Below are positions 25,282-33,870 of a DNA stretch of 64,000 nt, in pieces. The position numbers and the translations under genes were made by a program. Within the stretch, counting starts at the first letter, position 1. Every line of letters starts with the position of its first letter. The stretch comes from JABMMZ01 sp040403495 (lineage in GTDB: Bacteria > Bacteroidota > Bacteroidia > NS11-12g > UBA955), in the NCBI GenBank assembly GCA_040403495.1, contig JBBAKM010000009.1:32258-96257 (forward strand). The letters are read 5' to 3'. The notes under the pieces were generated by a model. It ran no database searches. It was given only the letters and a program-made list of their open reading frames with translations, and was not told the origin of the DNA.

Positions 25282-26541
25282 TTGAATAGTGTAACAATAG
25301 TTTGCTTTACTTTTCCTCCGTACGATGGAATTGGAGGAAGACGATGGGCAAAATTTGCAAAGTATATTCAAAAAGCTGGAATAGATGTCCATGTAATAGC
25401 TGCTGATAAGCAAAATTTAAACAAAAAAAGTAATTGGGAGAATGATATTATTTTGTACAAGGAAAATATCACTTTTCTGCCTATGAATTATCCCTATATA
25501 TTAACAATTATTCCAAAGGGAATTATTCAAAAAATTCAATATAGGTTAGCATGGTATTATGTAAAGGCAATTGTAAAAGGTAATTTTTTCGACCATTCCT
25601 CCTTTTTTTCAAAAAAATTACTGATTGAATTAGAAAAAAAGATTAATTCTGGAACAAATAAAATTATTGTGAGCTGTGCGCCATTTCATATGGCATACGA
25701 AGTGATTAAATTAAAAGAAAAATATCCAAATGTAAGGTTTATAGTAGATTTTAGGGATCCTTGGACCAATAATAAAACAAGTTTTGGATATACAGGATTG
25801 TCAATAAAACGCCTTGGCTTTGAAAAGTACAAAGAAGAAGAAGTTATAAGAAAGTATGATAAAGTCATTTCAGTATCTGATGAAATGAGTAATTATTTTA
25901 GATCCTTAATAGAAATAAATAAAGATAAATGCATTACAATTCCTAATGGCTTTGATATTGAAGACATAAGAAGTATAGAGGTATCAAAAAGACAAAAGCA
26001 GAAATGTAGATTTATTTTTACAGGAACTTTGTATGATAAATCATTGCACATGTTCAAGATATTTTGTGATTCATTAATTGAACTGGTAGAAGAGTTGCCT
26101 GATATTAAGAATCATTTACAAATAGATTTTTTTGGATATGTTCCAAATGGATTTAATGAAATATCAAGTCAATTGGATTTTCTAAAATTTCATGGAACGG
26201 TTTCCACTACAAAAGTTTATGAAGAAATACAAAATAGTGATTTAGCTTTGTTATTTCTGACGGATGATTTAAATTATTCCTTCAGTACTAAGTTCTATGA
26301 ATACATTGCAATGAATACTTCTATTGTAGTAGTTTCGAAAGAAGGTCACACTGGAAATTATATTGAAGCTCATCAGTTAGGTTATGCCGTAAATGAAAGA
26401 AATTCAAAAGAAAAATTAAAAATGATATATGATAATTGGGTAAATAATTCTATTGTTAGTAACCCTAATTATAATTTTAAAAATCATGAAGTTTCAAATA
26501 TTACTCAAAATCAATTATTAAAACTTATTAATTCGTATTAA
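25282..26541 (+). CDS. GT4-like glycosyltransferase
   Basis: 419 residues with a TTG start six bases after the previous stop; no ATG lies near. 'FTFPPYDGIGGRRWAKFAK' at the N-terminus is the usual glycine-rich donor/acceptor loop of group 1 transferases, 'ITIPNGFDIEDI' is the hinge motif, and 'FYEYIAMNTSIVVVS' holds the C-terminal Glu. It probably adds one residue of the repeat unit in the cytoplasm. Donor unknown. Confidence 0.85.
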   Translation: MNSVTIVCFTFPPYDGIGGRRWAKFAKYIQKAGIDVHVIAADKQNLNKKSNWENDIILYKENITFLPMNYPYILTIIPKGIIQKIQYRLAWYYVKAIVKGNFFDHSSFFSKKLLIELEKKINSGTNKIIVSCAPFHMAYEVIKLKEKYPNVRFIVDFRDPWTNNKTSFGYTGLSIKRLGFEKYKEEEVIRKYDKVISVSDEMSNYFRSLIEINKDKCITIPNGFDIEDIRSIEVSKRQKQKCRFIFTGTLYDKSLHMFKIFCDSLIELVEELPDIKNHLQIDFFGYVPNGFNEISSQLDFLKFHGTVSTTKVYEEIQNSDLALLFLTDDLNYSFSTKFYEYIAMNTSIVVVSKEGHTGNYIEAHQLGYAVNERNSKEKLKMIYDNWVNNSIVSNPNYNFKNHEVSNITQNQLLKLINSY

Positions 26542-26546
26542 ACCCC

Positions 26547-26951
26547 ATGAACCAACCCCACATAATAAATTTTAAACGCATTGGAAAACCATCCGAAGGC
26601 TATTTGTCTATAGGAGAATCTAATGCTGACATCCCATTTGAAATTAAGCGAAATTTCTGGACTTATTATACCCCCGAAGAAGTAGTAAGAGGAAGACATG
26701 CTCATTTTGACACCGAGATGGTTTTAATAGCCCTTGCAGGCCGAATAATAGTGAATACCGAAATGCCCGATGGAAGCCTTAATGTATTTGTATTAGACAA
26801 GCCTGATATGGGACTATATATGCCCAAACTATGTTGGCACACCATGCAGTATTCACACAATGCGGTCCAGTTGGTAGTGGCCTCTAGCCTATACAACGAA
26901 ACAGATTATATCAGAAGTTACGAAGATTTTAAAGTTTTACAAAAAAAATGA
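26547..26951 (+). CDS. fdtA: dTDP-4-keto-6-deoxyhexose 3,4-ketoisomerase (FdtA/QdtA-like cupin)
   Basis: 134-residue cupin of the WxcM-like C-terminal family. The signature 'RGRHAHFDTEMVL' near residues 48-60 places the active-site His pair; 'YMPKLCWHTMQYS' near 92-104 is also typical. The enzyme moves the keto group of dTDP-4-keto-6-deoxyglucose from C4 to C3, the first step to dTDP-Fuc3NAc or dTDP-Qui3NAc. FdtC-like (26948) and FdtB-like (28399) genes follow, completing the pathway. Galacto (FdtA) versus gluco (QdtA) product cannot be told. Confidence 0.9.
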   Translation: MNQPHIINFKRIGKPSEGYLSIGESNADIPFEIKRNFWTYYTPEEVVRGRHAHFDTEMVLIALAGRIIVNTEMPDGSLNVFVLDKPDMGLYMPKLCWHTMQYSHNAVQLVVASSLYNETDYIRSYEDFKVLQKK

Positions 26952-27499
26952 TTCATCCTTTAGCAGATGTGCAAACGAAGCAAATTGGTGAAAAAACTAC
27001 TATTTGGCAGTTTGTAGTGATTTTAAAAAATGCCATAATCGGAAGTAATTGCAACATTAATTGCCATACATTTATAGAAAATGATGTGGTTATTGGTGAC
27101 AATGTTACTGTAAAAAGTGGTGTTTATTTGTGGGATGGAATTAGGGTAGAAGATTCTGTATTCATTGGTCCTAATGCCACTTTTATTAATGACCAATATC
27201 CCAAATCTAAACAATATCCTAGTAAATTTCAAAAAACTAACTTACGTAGAGGATGTAGTATTGGTGCTAATGCAACCATTCTTGGAGGATTAGAAATTGG
27301 GGAACATGCCCTTATTGCTGCAGGAAGTGTGGTAACAAAAAATGTTATTCCAAATGCATTGATGGTTGGCAACCCAGCCAAACAAAAAGGATGGGTAAAT
27401 AACAATGGTGAAAAATTGATTGAAATTTCAAATGGTAACTTTGAGGATAGTCAAGGAAATAAATACGAAGTAGTTGACGGAAGATTAACTCATAAGTAA
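26948..27499 (+). CDS. fdtC: dTDP-3-amino-3,6-dideoxyhexose N-acetyltransferase (FdtC/QdtC-like)
   Basis: 183-residue left-handed beta-helix protein: 'IHPLADVQTKQIGEKTTIW' opens it, hexapeptides run through 'AIIGSNCNINCHTF', 'VVIGDNVTVKSGV' and 'CSIGANATILGGL', and 'ALMVGNPAKQKGW' ends the helix. It overlaps the fdtA stop by four bases. The pairing with a 3,4-ketoisomerase and a 3-aminotransferase supports N-acetylation of the C3 amino group of dTDP-3-amino-3,6-dideoxyhexose. Confidence 0.88.
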   Translation: MIHPLADVQTKQIGEKTTIWQFVVILKNAIIGSNCNINCHTFIENDVVIGDNVTVKSGVYLWDGIRVEDSVFIGPNATFINDQYPKSKQYPSKFQKTNLRRGCSIGANATILGGLEIGEHALIAAGSVVTKNVIPNALMVGNPAKQKGWVNNNGEKLIEISNGNFEDSQGNKYEVVDGRLTHK

Positions 27500-28398
27500 A
27501 AAAATATAGTAACCTTATTAACTTTCTTGTCACCCTGATGGAGATTATACTGAGCTAGTTTACCCTGAGTCTATCGAAGGGAAGTAATGGGCGACAAGAA
27601 AGTCGAACTTAAACTCCATTGCCCTCCTTCGATACGTTTCGCTTCTCAGCGAAACACTCAGGATGACAATGTAGAAAAACAAAGGACGACATTTTATCTA
27701 ATAAATATACAATTGAATTACTATTACACCTACATCTTAAAGTGTTCAGATGATTCATATTATAAATAATGTAGAAAGAAGATTAATTGAACACCAAGAA
27801 GGTATAAATGTTACTTGTTATACTTATTCACGAAGACCAATAGAATTGGTTTATTTTGAAAAGTTTATTGATATATTACAAGCAATAGCAAGAGAAAAGC
27901 AATTAAAAGGATGGTCAAGAAAAAAGAAGGAAGCTTTAATAGAGGAGCGGGGAACTGATTTACCGAACTTATCTGTAGCGTACAGAGATAAAAAGTAATC
28001 GTTTCTAAATATGTCTATGGTTCGAGAGCCTCACCATGACAAAACCGAGAGCCTCACCATGACAAAAACCAAAAGTCTCCGCTTATTGCCGATAAAAACC
28101 GAGACTCTCATAGGAAATGTCACCCTGAGGCTCTAAAGAAATGCCCCCTGAGGTTCTCGAAGGGCGACATTTCTTAAACTATTCAGAATATAGTACCGAA
28201 GAGCGACAAGTAAGTGAAAAGAAAACCTTTTACCCTCCTTCGGTACATCTACCACAGGCGGACACGCTCATAGGATGACACCCTTCGAGAGCCACAAAGA
28301 AATAGAAGCTAAAACCCTTAACTAATTCCCGATAGCTATCGGGACTAATAACCATTACACTATTAACCATTACACTATTAACCATTAACCCCCACAAA
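27500..28398. repeat. Repeat island between fdtC and fdtB
   Basis: Facing copies of a CCCTGAG-N-CT-N-TCGAAGGG type element lie at 27561-27582 and 27621-27670. Further pieces ('cctgaggttctcgaagggcg', 'ccttcgagagcc') are spread over 28010-28290. A perfect TCCCGATAGCTATCGGGA palindrome sits at 28327-28344, and a short tandem 'attaaccattacact' at 28347-28390. Inside is the broken GIY-YIG gene at 27704. Otherwise no gene is supported. Confidence 0.85.
27704..27998 (+). pseudogene. Broken GIY-YIG domain gene
   Basis: One frame reads 'YYYTYILKCSDDSYYK' then stops at 27767; the next frame picks up with 'NNVERRLIEH' and continues '...LVYFEKF...REKQLKGWSRKKKEALIEE' to 27998. Joined, this is a GIY-YIG domain in which the strand 'Y-I-G-V-T-N' is missing. 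Comparison with the usual 'YYIGVTNNVERRL' phrase suggests a deletion of about 11 bases. The gene would have lost the conserved Gly and part of the active site, and the frame. A sequencing error cannot explain the loss of a whole motif easily. Confidence 0.8.
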
Positions 28399-29499
28399 AT
28401 GATTCCTTATTTAGATTTAAAATCAATTAATTTAGCTCATCAAGAGGAGCTTAAAACGGCTTTTGACAATGTACTCCGTTCGGGTTGGTACATTATGGGC
28501 AAGCATTTAGAACAATTTGAGCAAAATTATGCCCAATACAATCAAACAAAATTTAGCGTCGGAGTAGCAAATGGATTGGATGCATTGATTCTCTCATTAA
28601 AAGTGCTCAACATAGGCGAAGGTGATGAAGTAATAGTGCCTTCAAATACATATATAGCAACATGGTTAGCTGTTTCTTATGTGGGTGCAATTCCTGTGCC
28701 TGTAGAACCAAATTGGGCTACTTGTAATATCAACCCTACTTTAATAGAAGCTAAAATTTCTTCAAAAACAAAAGCCATCATTCCAGTGAATTTATATGGT
28801 CAAGCAGCTGAATTGGATAAAATCATGGCAATTGCCAATCAATATAAATTGGCAGTAGTCGAAGACAATGCGCAAGCACAAGGAGCCTTGTGCAATGGTA
28901 AATTGGCAGGTAGTTTTGGCCATTTGAATGCCACTAGCTTTTATCCAGGAAAAAATTTGGGAGCTTTGGGTGATGCAGGAGCTGTTACAACCAATGATGA
29001 AACATTGCATAATCAAGTCAAAGTAATCAGGAATTATGGATCACAAGTTAAATATTACAATGAGATAAAAGGGGTTAATTCAAGACTAGATGAATTACAA
29101 GCCGCTTTACTCAATGTTAAATTAAAATATTTACCGGCAGACACCTCAGAGAGACAAAGATTAGCAAAAATATACGATGAACAATTGGCAGGAATAAACG
29201 GTTTAACATTGCCTCAAAATGCCGATAATTGCACGTCTGTGTATCATATTTATCAAATTAGAACCCCTAAAAGAGATGAATTGCAAAAATATTTAACAGA
29301 ACAGGGTATTGGAACTGTTATTCATTATCCCGTTCCACCACATTTACAAAAAGCCTACAAAGAATTAAATTACCAAAAAGGTGATTTTCCAATAGCCGAA
29401 AAAATTGCCAATGAAACGTTAAGTATTCCTCTTTATCAAGGGATGTCTGAAGCGCAACAAATGCAAGTAATAGAGAAAGTTAAAGCGTTTTTTAATTAA
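28399..29499 (+). CDS. fdtB: dTDP-3-amino-3,6-dideoxyhexose transaminase (FdtB/QdtB-like)
   Basis: 366-residue DegT/DnrJ/EryC1/StrS aminotransferase. 'IPYLDLKSINLAHQEEL' is the usual FdtB/QdtB opening, 'VVEDNAQAQGA' lies near 153-163, and the PLP Lys185 is in 'SFYPGKNLGALGD'. It aminates C3 of the dTDP-3-keto-6-deoxyhexose made by FdtA. A 900-base repeat island separates it from fdtA/fdtC, although the three presumably once formed one operon. It differs from the WecE-type aminotransferase at 5027. Confidence 0.9.
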   Translation: MIPYLDLKSINLAHQEELKTAFDNVLRSGWYIMGKHLEQFEQNYAQYNQTKFSVGVANGLDALILSLKVLNIGEGDEVIVPSNTYIATWLAVSYVGAIPVPVEPNWATCNINPTLIEAKISSKTKAIIPVNLYGQAAELDKIMAIANQYKLAVVEDNAQAQGALCNGKLAGSFGHLNATSFYPGKNLGALGDAGAVTTNDETLHNQVKVIRNYGSQVKYYNEIKGVNSRLDELQAALLNVKLKYLPADTSERQRLAKIYDEQLAGINGLTLPQNADNCTSVYHIYQIRTPKRDELQKYLTEQGIGTVIHYPVPPHLQKAYKELNYQKGDFPIAEKIANETLSIPLYQGMSEAQQMQVIEKVKAFFN

Positions 29500-29534
29500 A
29501 TACAGTTTAACCAGAGAGTGCAAGTGGGGATTAT

Positions 29535-29850
29535 GGCCTCACCCCCAACCCCTCTCCAAAGGAGAGGGGAGCAATAAGTTTACGAATAAAATAGTATCTA
29601 ACAAAATTAATATTCACTTTATACTGTAAAGTGAATGTTTCCCTCTCCTTTGGAGAGGGGCAGGGGTGAGGCCAAAAGAGATTCTGTAACCTTTGCTGAA
29701 CTAGATTCAATATAAAAGTCCTTTGAAACATCCTTTTAACAACTTTTTCCAGCATGACTCAAAGTCAAAAACTAATTAAGAAACGCTACACAACATTAAA
29801 CAAATAAACCTCCTAGCCCCTCTCCTTTGGAGAGGGGTTGGGGTGAGGTC
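29535..29850. repeat. Three copies of a GGCCTCACCCC...CTCTCC element, two inverted
   Basis: Copy 1 (29535-29571) reads plus, copies 2 (29641-29673) and 3 (29811-29850) read minus; each has 'cctctcc(aaa/ttt)ggagagggg' at its core, itself a palindrome around AAAGG. A fourth, degraded copy is at 44421-44460. Copies 1 and 2 could pair into a long hairpin round a 69-base AT-rich loop. The rest of the 371-base gap (29500-29870) has no gene. It also holds a 20-base word (29740-29759) repeated exactly at 57873. Confidence 0.85.
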
Positions 29851-29870
29851 AACCACTAACCACTCAACAG

Positions 29871-30797
29871 ATGCCCCAAATATCAATAATAATACCCTGT
29901 TACTATAACGAACTCAACATCCCTACAACATCTGAGGAATTGATAGAGAATGAACAAAACTTTCCTGAAGGCACTACCTTTCAGTATGTAATGGTTGATG
30001 ATGGTTCAAAAGACAATACTTGGGAAGAATTACAAAAATTCAAAGCTAAGTATCCCGAAAAAGTTAAACTGATTAAACTGTCAGGTAACTTTGGAAGCTA
30101 CAATGCCATACTGGCTGGGATGCAACACGCAACAGGCGATTGTAATATTATCATTTCCGCTGACTTGCAAGACCCAATTTCATTAATGCCCAAAATGTTT
30201 GCACATTGGCAAAAGGGGATTCAATTGGTGATGGGAAATCGGGAAGACCGTGAGGACCCATTTTTAAGTAAAGTGTTTGCCAATACATTCCAATTTTTAA
30301 TTAGACGTTACGCTTTGCCAAACTTACCCAAAGGGGGCTTTGATTATGTCTTATTTGACAAGAAACTGAAAGAAGAAGTACTGGCAATGGATGAAAAAAA
30401 TTCAAATAGTTTGTATTTACTTATTTGGTTGAAATATGAGTACATAACCATACCATACAAAAGATTAGAAAGAAAAGCCGGAAAAAGCCGTTGGACCATG
30501 AAGAAAAAAATTAAACTCTTTGTCGATTCATTTGTCGCTTTTTCATTTGCACCTATAAGGATAATTACGGTTTCAGGATTTATTTTAGGTGCTGTAGCCA
30601 TATTATATGCGTTGTTCATTTTGTATAATCGTTTTGTTGGAAATATTGCTGTAGAAGGATGGACCGCCATGATGTTAGTCTTTTTGTTTGTATCCGCTTT
30701 CCAAATGGTTGCAATTGGTATATTAGGAGAATATTTATGGCGTACTTTAGATGCAAGTAGAAAACGACCTAATTTTGTCGTAGATAAGGTTGAATAG
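29871..30797 (+). CDS. GT2 family membrane-anchored glycosyltransferase (GtrB/DPM1 type)
   Basis: 308 residues with 'ISIIIPCYYNELNI' at the N-terminus, 'VMVDDGSKDNTW' near 43-54 and 'ISADLQDP' near 95-102, followed by 'KAGKSRWTMKKKIKL' and two transmembrane helices (about 230-255 and 263-290). This is the polyisoprenyl-phosphate glycosyltransferase layout also seen in the gene at 2164. It probably loads a sugar on undecaprenyl phosphate. It is separated by 70 bases from the unknown gene downstream. Confidence 0.88.
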   Translation: MPQISIIIPCYYNELNIPTTSEELIENEQNFPEGTTFQYVMVDDGSKDNTWEELQKFKAKYPEKVKLIKLSGNFGSYNAILAGMQHATGDCNIIISADLQDPISLMPKMFAHWQKGIQLVMGNREDREDPFLSKVFANTFQFLIRRYALPNLPKGGFDYVLFDKKLKEEVLAMDEKNSNSLYLLIWLKYEYITIPYKRLERKAGKSRWTMKKKIKLFVDSFVAFSFAPIRIITVSGFILGAVAILYALFILYNRFVGNIAVEGWTAMMLVFLFVSAFQMVAIGILGEYLWRTLDASRKRPNFVVDKVE

Positions 30798-30867
30798 ACT
30801 AATCACAATCATTTTTTAAATAGACATAAATAATAGATTTTTGTATCACAAAAACTAATAAATACAA

Positions 30868-31839
30868 ATGCAACATTTACTAAACGCATTTCCTTACATA
30901 CAAAAACTTTTGGAGTTAGATAAAACCTACGACAACCGTCAGGATTTTCATCAAAAAGTAGCACCTCTTTTGTTAGAAATGGGTCAAGACTCTGATTTTT
31001 TAAAAGCAGTTATTCAAAGAAATTTTTTAGATCAAGGATTCTTGAAACAGGAATGGACAGGCTATAATATTCCTTTTTTATATGTTTATGAAACGGAGCA
31101 TTTTAATTTAAAAATTCATTTGTTTCCGCCTGATAAAGAAAAAAGAGACAATATTGCGGCACATTGCATCCACCACCATAACAATTACATGTTAACCACC
31201 AATGCTTTTTTTGGATCAGGTTATGAAAGCTTTTTATTTGAAAAAAATCCTCAAGTCAATCCAGAAAATTTGGAAGTTGAGATGAAAATAAGCAAACATT
31301 TTCATCAGAAGGATTGGAATCCAAGCACAGTGGACAGTTGGGAACCTCATGTTGTATTTATTCCTCAAGAATTGTCAGCAACTTTGTTGATTTGGACTCC
31401 CGATAAAAAAAGAACGACTGATAATTTAAGACAAAATCCATTGTTGAAAGCGATTAAAGGTCCTTTACGTTGGATTATTCATCAGTTGAACTTAACAAAA
31501 CAATTCGGAATTGCTGAAGCTCATACTTATCAATTTTATCCTAATCCAAATGGAAAAGGGTACAAAGGAATAGAAGAAAGCGAATATTTTGCACCTACAA
31601 AAGCAGAAAAAGGGCCAAATGTCGATCATTATTCAGCACAAATGATGTTTGCGTTTATTCAAAGAGCAAATTTATTTGAGGCAGATTTTTTTAGTGCAAA
31701 CAAAATGAACATTCCAAGCTATTATCATCCATTTGTTGAAATGATAATTGCGGGCAATTCCATTCATGATGTATTCCATCGCACTGAAATAAACATCCCC
31801 CAAAAGACGTATTACAGAGAAGATGTGTTGAAAGCATAA
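30868..31839 (+). CDS. Uncharacterised 323-residue protein in polysaccharide locus
   Basis: A soluble protein with no membrane segment or signal peptide. The most striking stretch is 'AAHCIHHHNNYMLTT' (near residues 95-110), a His cluster of the kind seen in cupin-like or metal-binding folds, with further 'HFHQKDW' and 'SWEPHVVFIP' segments. I do not recognise a family. It lies between a GT2 transferase and a repeat island. Sugar-modifying enzyme or metal-dependent oxygenase are possible readings, neither supported beyond the His pattern. Confidence 0.75.
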   Translation: MQHLLNAFPYIQKLLELDKTYDNRQDFHQKVAPLLLEMGQDSDFLKAVIQRNFLDQGFLKQEWTGYNIPFLYVYETEHFNLKIHLFPPDKEKRDNIAAHCIHHHNNYMLTTNAFFGSGYESFLFEKNPQVNPENLEVEMKISKHFHQKDWNPSTVDSWEPHVVFIPQELSATLLIWTPDKKRTTDNLRQNPLLKAIKGPLRWIIHQLNLTKQFGIAEAHTYQFYPNPNGKGYKGIEESEYFAPTKAEKGPNVDHYSAQMMFAFIQRANLFEADFFSANKMNIPSYYHPFVEMIIAGNSIHDVFHRTEINIPQKTYYREDVLKA

Positions 31840-31880
31840 AAAGTATTTTAACCATAGAAAGCTTAGAGTGGAGCATATAC

Positions 31881-31974
31881 CACAGAGTACACAGAGTAAT
31901 TCACAGAGTAACACAGTGTAAGACAGAGTAATTCAGTGAACACAGCGTAATTCAAAGAGTAACACAGTGAATAT
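31881..31974. repeat. CACAGAGTA-type repeat array, left of the GxxExxY gene
   Basis: Roughly eight degenerate iterations of 'cacagagtaa(t/c)' over about 95 bases. A matching set, partly inverted (cacagagtt / acactgtg), lies at 32445-32545 on the other side of the GxxExxY gene. No coding frame here. Confidence 0.8.
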
Positions 31975-32028
31975 GCAATTAAATTGATTTTTAATTTCTT
32001 GTGAAAGGAATAATAAAAAAACTACTAA

Positions 32029-32401
32029 ATGGAAACGAATCAAATAACCCATGAAATACTTGATGCTGCATATAAGGTACATACTAATCTTGGTCCGGGT
32101 TTGTTAGAATTCATCATACCAAGCTTGTTTGATTTACGAATTAAAAAAGAAAGGGTTGAATCTAGAATCAGAAAAAGGATTGCCTTTAATTTATGAAGAA
32201 GTAAAATTAGATTGTGGTTATAGAATTGATATTTTAGTCGAGAGTAAAGTAATTATTGAATTAAAAACAGTTGAAGCTTTTACAGATGTTCACACTGCAC
32301 AACTATTGACATATTTAAAATTATCAGGATGCAAGGTTGGACTTTTATTAAATTTTCATACTAAAAGTCTTAAAGATGGAATCAAAAGGTTGATTTTATA
32401 A
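32029..32401 (+). pseudogene. Frameshifted GxxExxY protein (PD-(D/E)XK nuclease-like)
   Basis: From ATG 32029 one frame reads 'ITHEILDAAYKVHTNLGPGLLE'-like sequence to about 32110. The adjacent frame continues 'SSYQACLIYELKKKG' and runs to 32401. Removing one base near 32110-32112 restores G-L-L-E-S-S-Y, the motif that names the GxxExxY family, so the shift falls inside the signature. Downstream 'YRIDILVESKVIIELK' keeps the Asp and Glu-x-Lys expected of the nuclease-like core. About 123 residues when rejoined, the family's normal size. Either a real pseudogene or a one-base assembly error. Confidence 0.82.
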
Positions 32402-32444
32402 TCGAGTATCTACCCTTATTAACTTTGATTTTTTTATGCTCTTT

Positions 32445-32545
32445 CACAGAGTATCACAGAGTAAAACATAGTGTTACACTGTGCCACTTGATAAAAATAA
32501 CACAGAGTTACACTGTGCAAACATTGTGTGACACTGTGACATTGT
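32445..32545. repeat. CACAGAGTA-type repeat array, right of the GxxExxY gene
   Basis: Direct and inverted iterations of 'cacagagt' and 'acactgtg' in about 100 bases, mirroring the array at 31881-31974. The remaining bases up to the next gene at 32619 show nothing else. Confidence 0.8.
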
Positions 32546-32618
32546 TTCATAAAATCAAACAATGTGTGAAACCATCATCTAAATAAGAAAAACTTAATAA
32601 GTTTAATTCCCCCAATAA

Positions 32619-33818
32619 ATGAAAATAATCTTCTATTCTCCTCATCCAACTCACGATATTGTTACGGAGGTAGGTTATGCAACCCATCAGCGTGAAACAA
32701 TTATTGCTTTACAAAATAAGGGGGCAGAAGTTATTCCCGTAATAATGGGTGGTACAAAATTAGAAGAAGTGCCCTATAAGGATGGAAAAGCTATAACTCA
32801 CTCAGGTTTAAAAGGATTGATTAAAAAAATAATTCCTCGCTATGTTTGGGTTACTCTCAAAGATTTTCGTTTGATGATGCACGACCGTCGAGCTGCAAAG
32901 TGCTTAGAAGCTGCAATAATAAAACATCAACCTGATTTGGTTTATGAACGCTCGGAATATTTGCAAGATTCTTCGGTCTCTGTTGTAAAAAAGTATAATA
33001 TTAAATATTTTATTGAAGTAAACTCTCCTTTTGTTCAAGAAATGAAGCATTTAGAGGGAAATAGTTTATGGACAGGTTTGGGTCATTATAAAGAAAAAAG
33101 AAAATACAAAGCAGCCAACCAAGTATGGGTTGTGTCAAGTGCTTTAAAATCATTTTTAGTAGAACGATACGGGATTGAAAGTAATAAAATAAGTATTTCA
33201 CCAAATCGAATAAACATTAAAGAATTTACTCAGAAGAATGTATTAGAAGAACCAGTAAATTTTAAAAAAGAAGTTCCAATTATAGGATTTGTAGGTTCAA
33301 TATTACCACATCACGACGTAGAAGATTTAATTGCAGCCTTTAAGCTTGTAATAGACAGGGGATATAAAGCACAATTGTGTATTGTAGGGGGTGGAAGTTT
33401 GCTCGACTCATTAAAAACAAAAGTGGAGCAATTAAAGATTTCCGAATGGGTTTATTTTATTGGAAAAGTGCCACACCATCAGGTGCCTGCTTATATCAAG
33501 CAAATGGACATCTGTGTAATGCCGGGTTCAAATTGGTATGGCTCACCTATTAAAATATTTGAGTATGGGATATTGGGAAAAGCAGTTATAGCACCAAATA
33601 ATGGTCCTGTGAATGACGTTATGGAAGATTTTAAAGATGGAATATTGATAGAAAAAGGAGCAGATTCTATAGCAAGTGCAATGGTAAAGTTGATAGAGGA
33701 TTCAGAATTGCGTTTGCGTTTAGGGAACACTTTTAAAACAAAAATTGAAGCGGAATATCAATGGGAACATGCAGCTCAAATGATTCTCTCAGCATTTGAA
33801 AAATACAACATTAAATAG
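32619..33818 (+). CDS. GT4 family glycosyltransferase
   Basis: 399 residues. 'GFVGSILPHHDVEDLIAAF' near 222-240 and 'YFIGKVPHHQVPAYIKQ' near 277-293 are typical of the C-terminal donor-binding domain, and 'SPIKIFEYGILGKAVIAP' holds the E-x7-like region (K-x-x-E-Y-x-x-x-x-K). Probably a retaining GT4 enzyme of repeat-unit assembly. No membrane segment. Starts with ATG after the repeat array, so it may depend on its own promoter. Confidence 0.87.
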   Translation: MKIIFYSPHPTHDIVTEVGYATHQRETIIALQNKGAEVIPVIMGGTKLEEVPYKDGKAITHSGLKGLIKKIIPRYVWVTLKDFRLMMHDRRAAKCLEAAIIKHQPDLVYERSEYLQDSSVSVVKKYNIKYFIEVNSPFVQEMKHLEGNSLWTGLGHYKEKRKYKAANQVWVVSSALKSFLVERYGIESNKISISPNRINIKEFTQKNVLEEPVNFKKEVPIIGFVGSILPHHDVEDLIAAFKLVIDRGYKAQLCIVGGGSLLDSLKTKVEQLKISEWVYFIGKVPHHQVPAYIKQMDICVMPGSNWYGSPIKIFEYGILGKAVIAPNNGPVNDVMEDFKDGILIEKGADSIASAMVKLIEDSELRLRLGNTFKTKIEAEYQWEHAAQMILSAFEKYNIK

Positions 33819-33870
33819 CATCACTTTTTTAGACTTATCCAAAAGGAACTGAAATATCAAATAAATTAAG

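Noticed and set aside
27587..27769. 60-residue plus-strand gene
   Set aside because: Its first half is repeat DNA and its last 16 codons are the 5' piece of the broken GIY-YIG gene.
32129..32401. Intact 90-residue gene starting at TTG 32129
   Set aside because: The upstream frame supplies the first part of the GxxExxY domain, so the shorter frame is the 3' part of a frameshifted gene.
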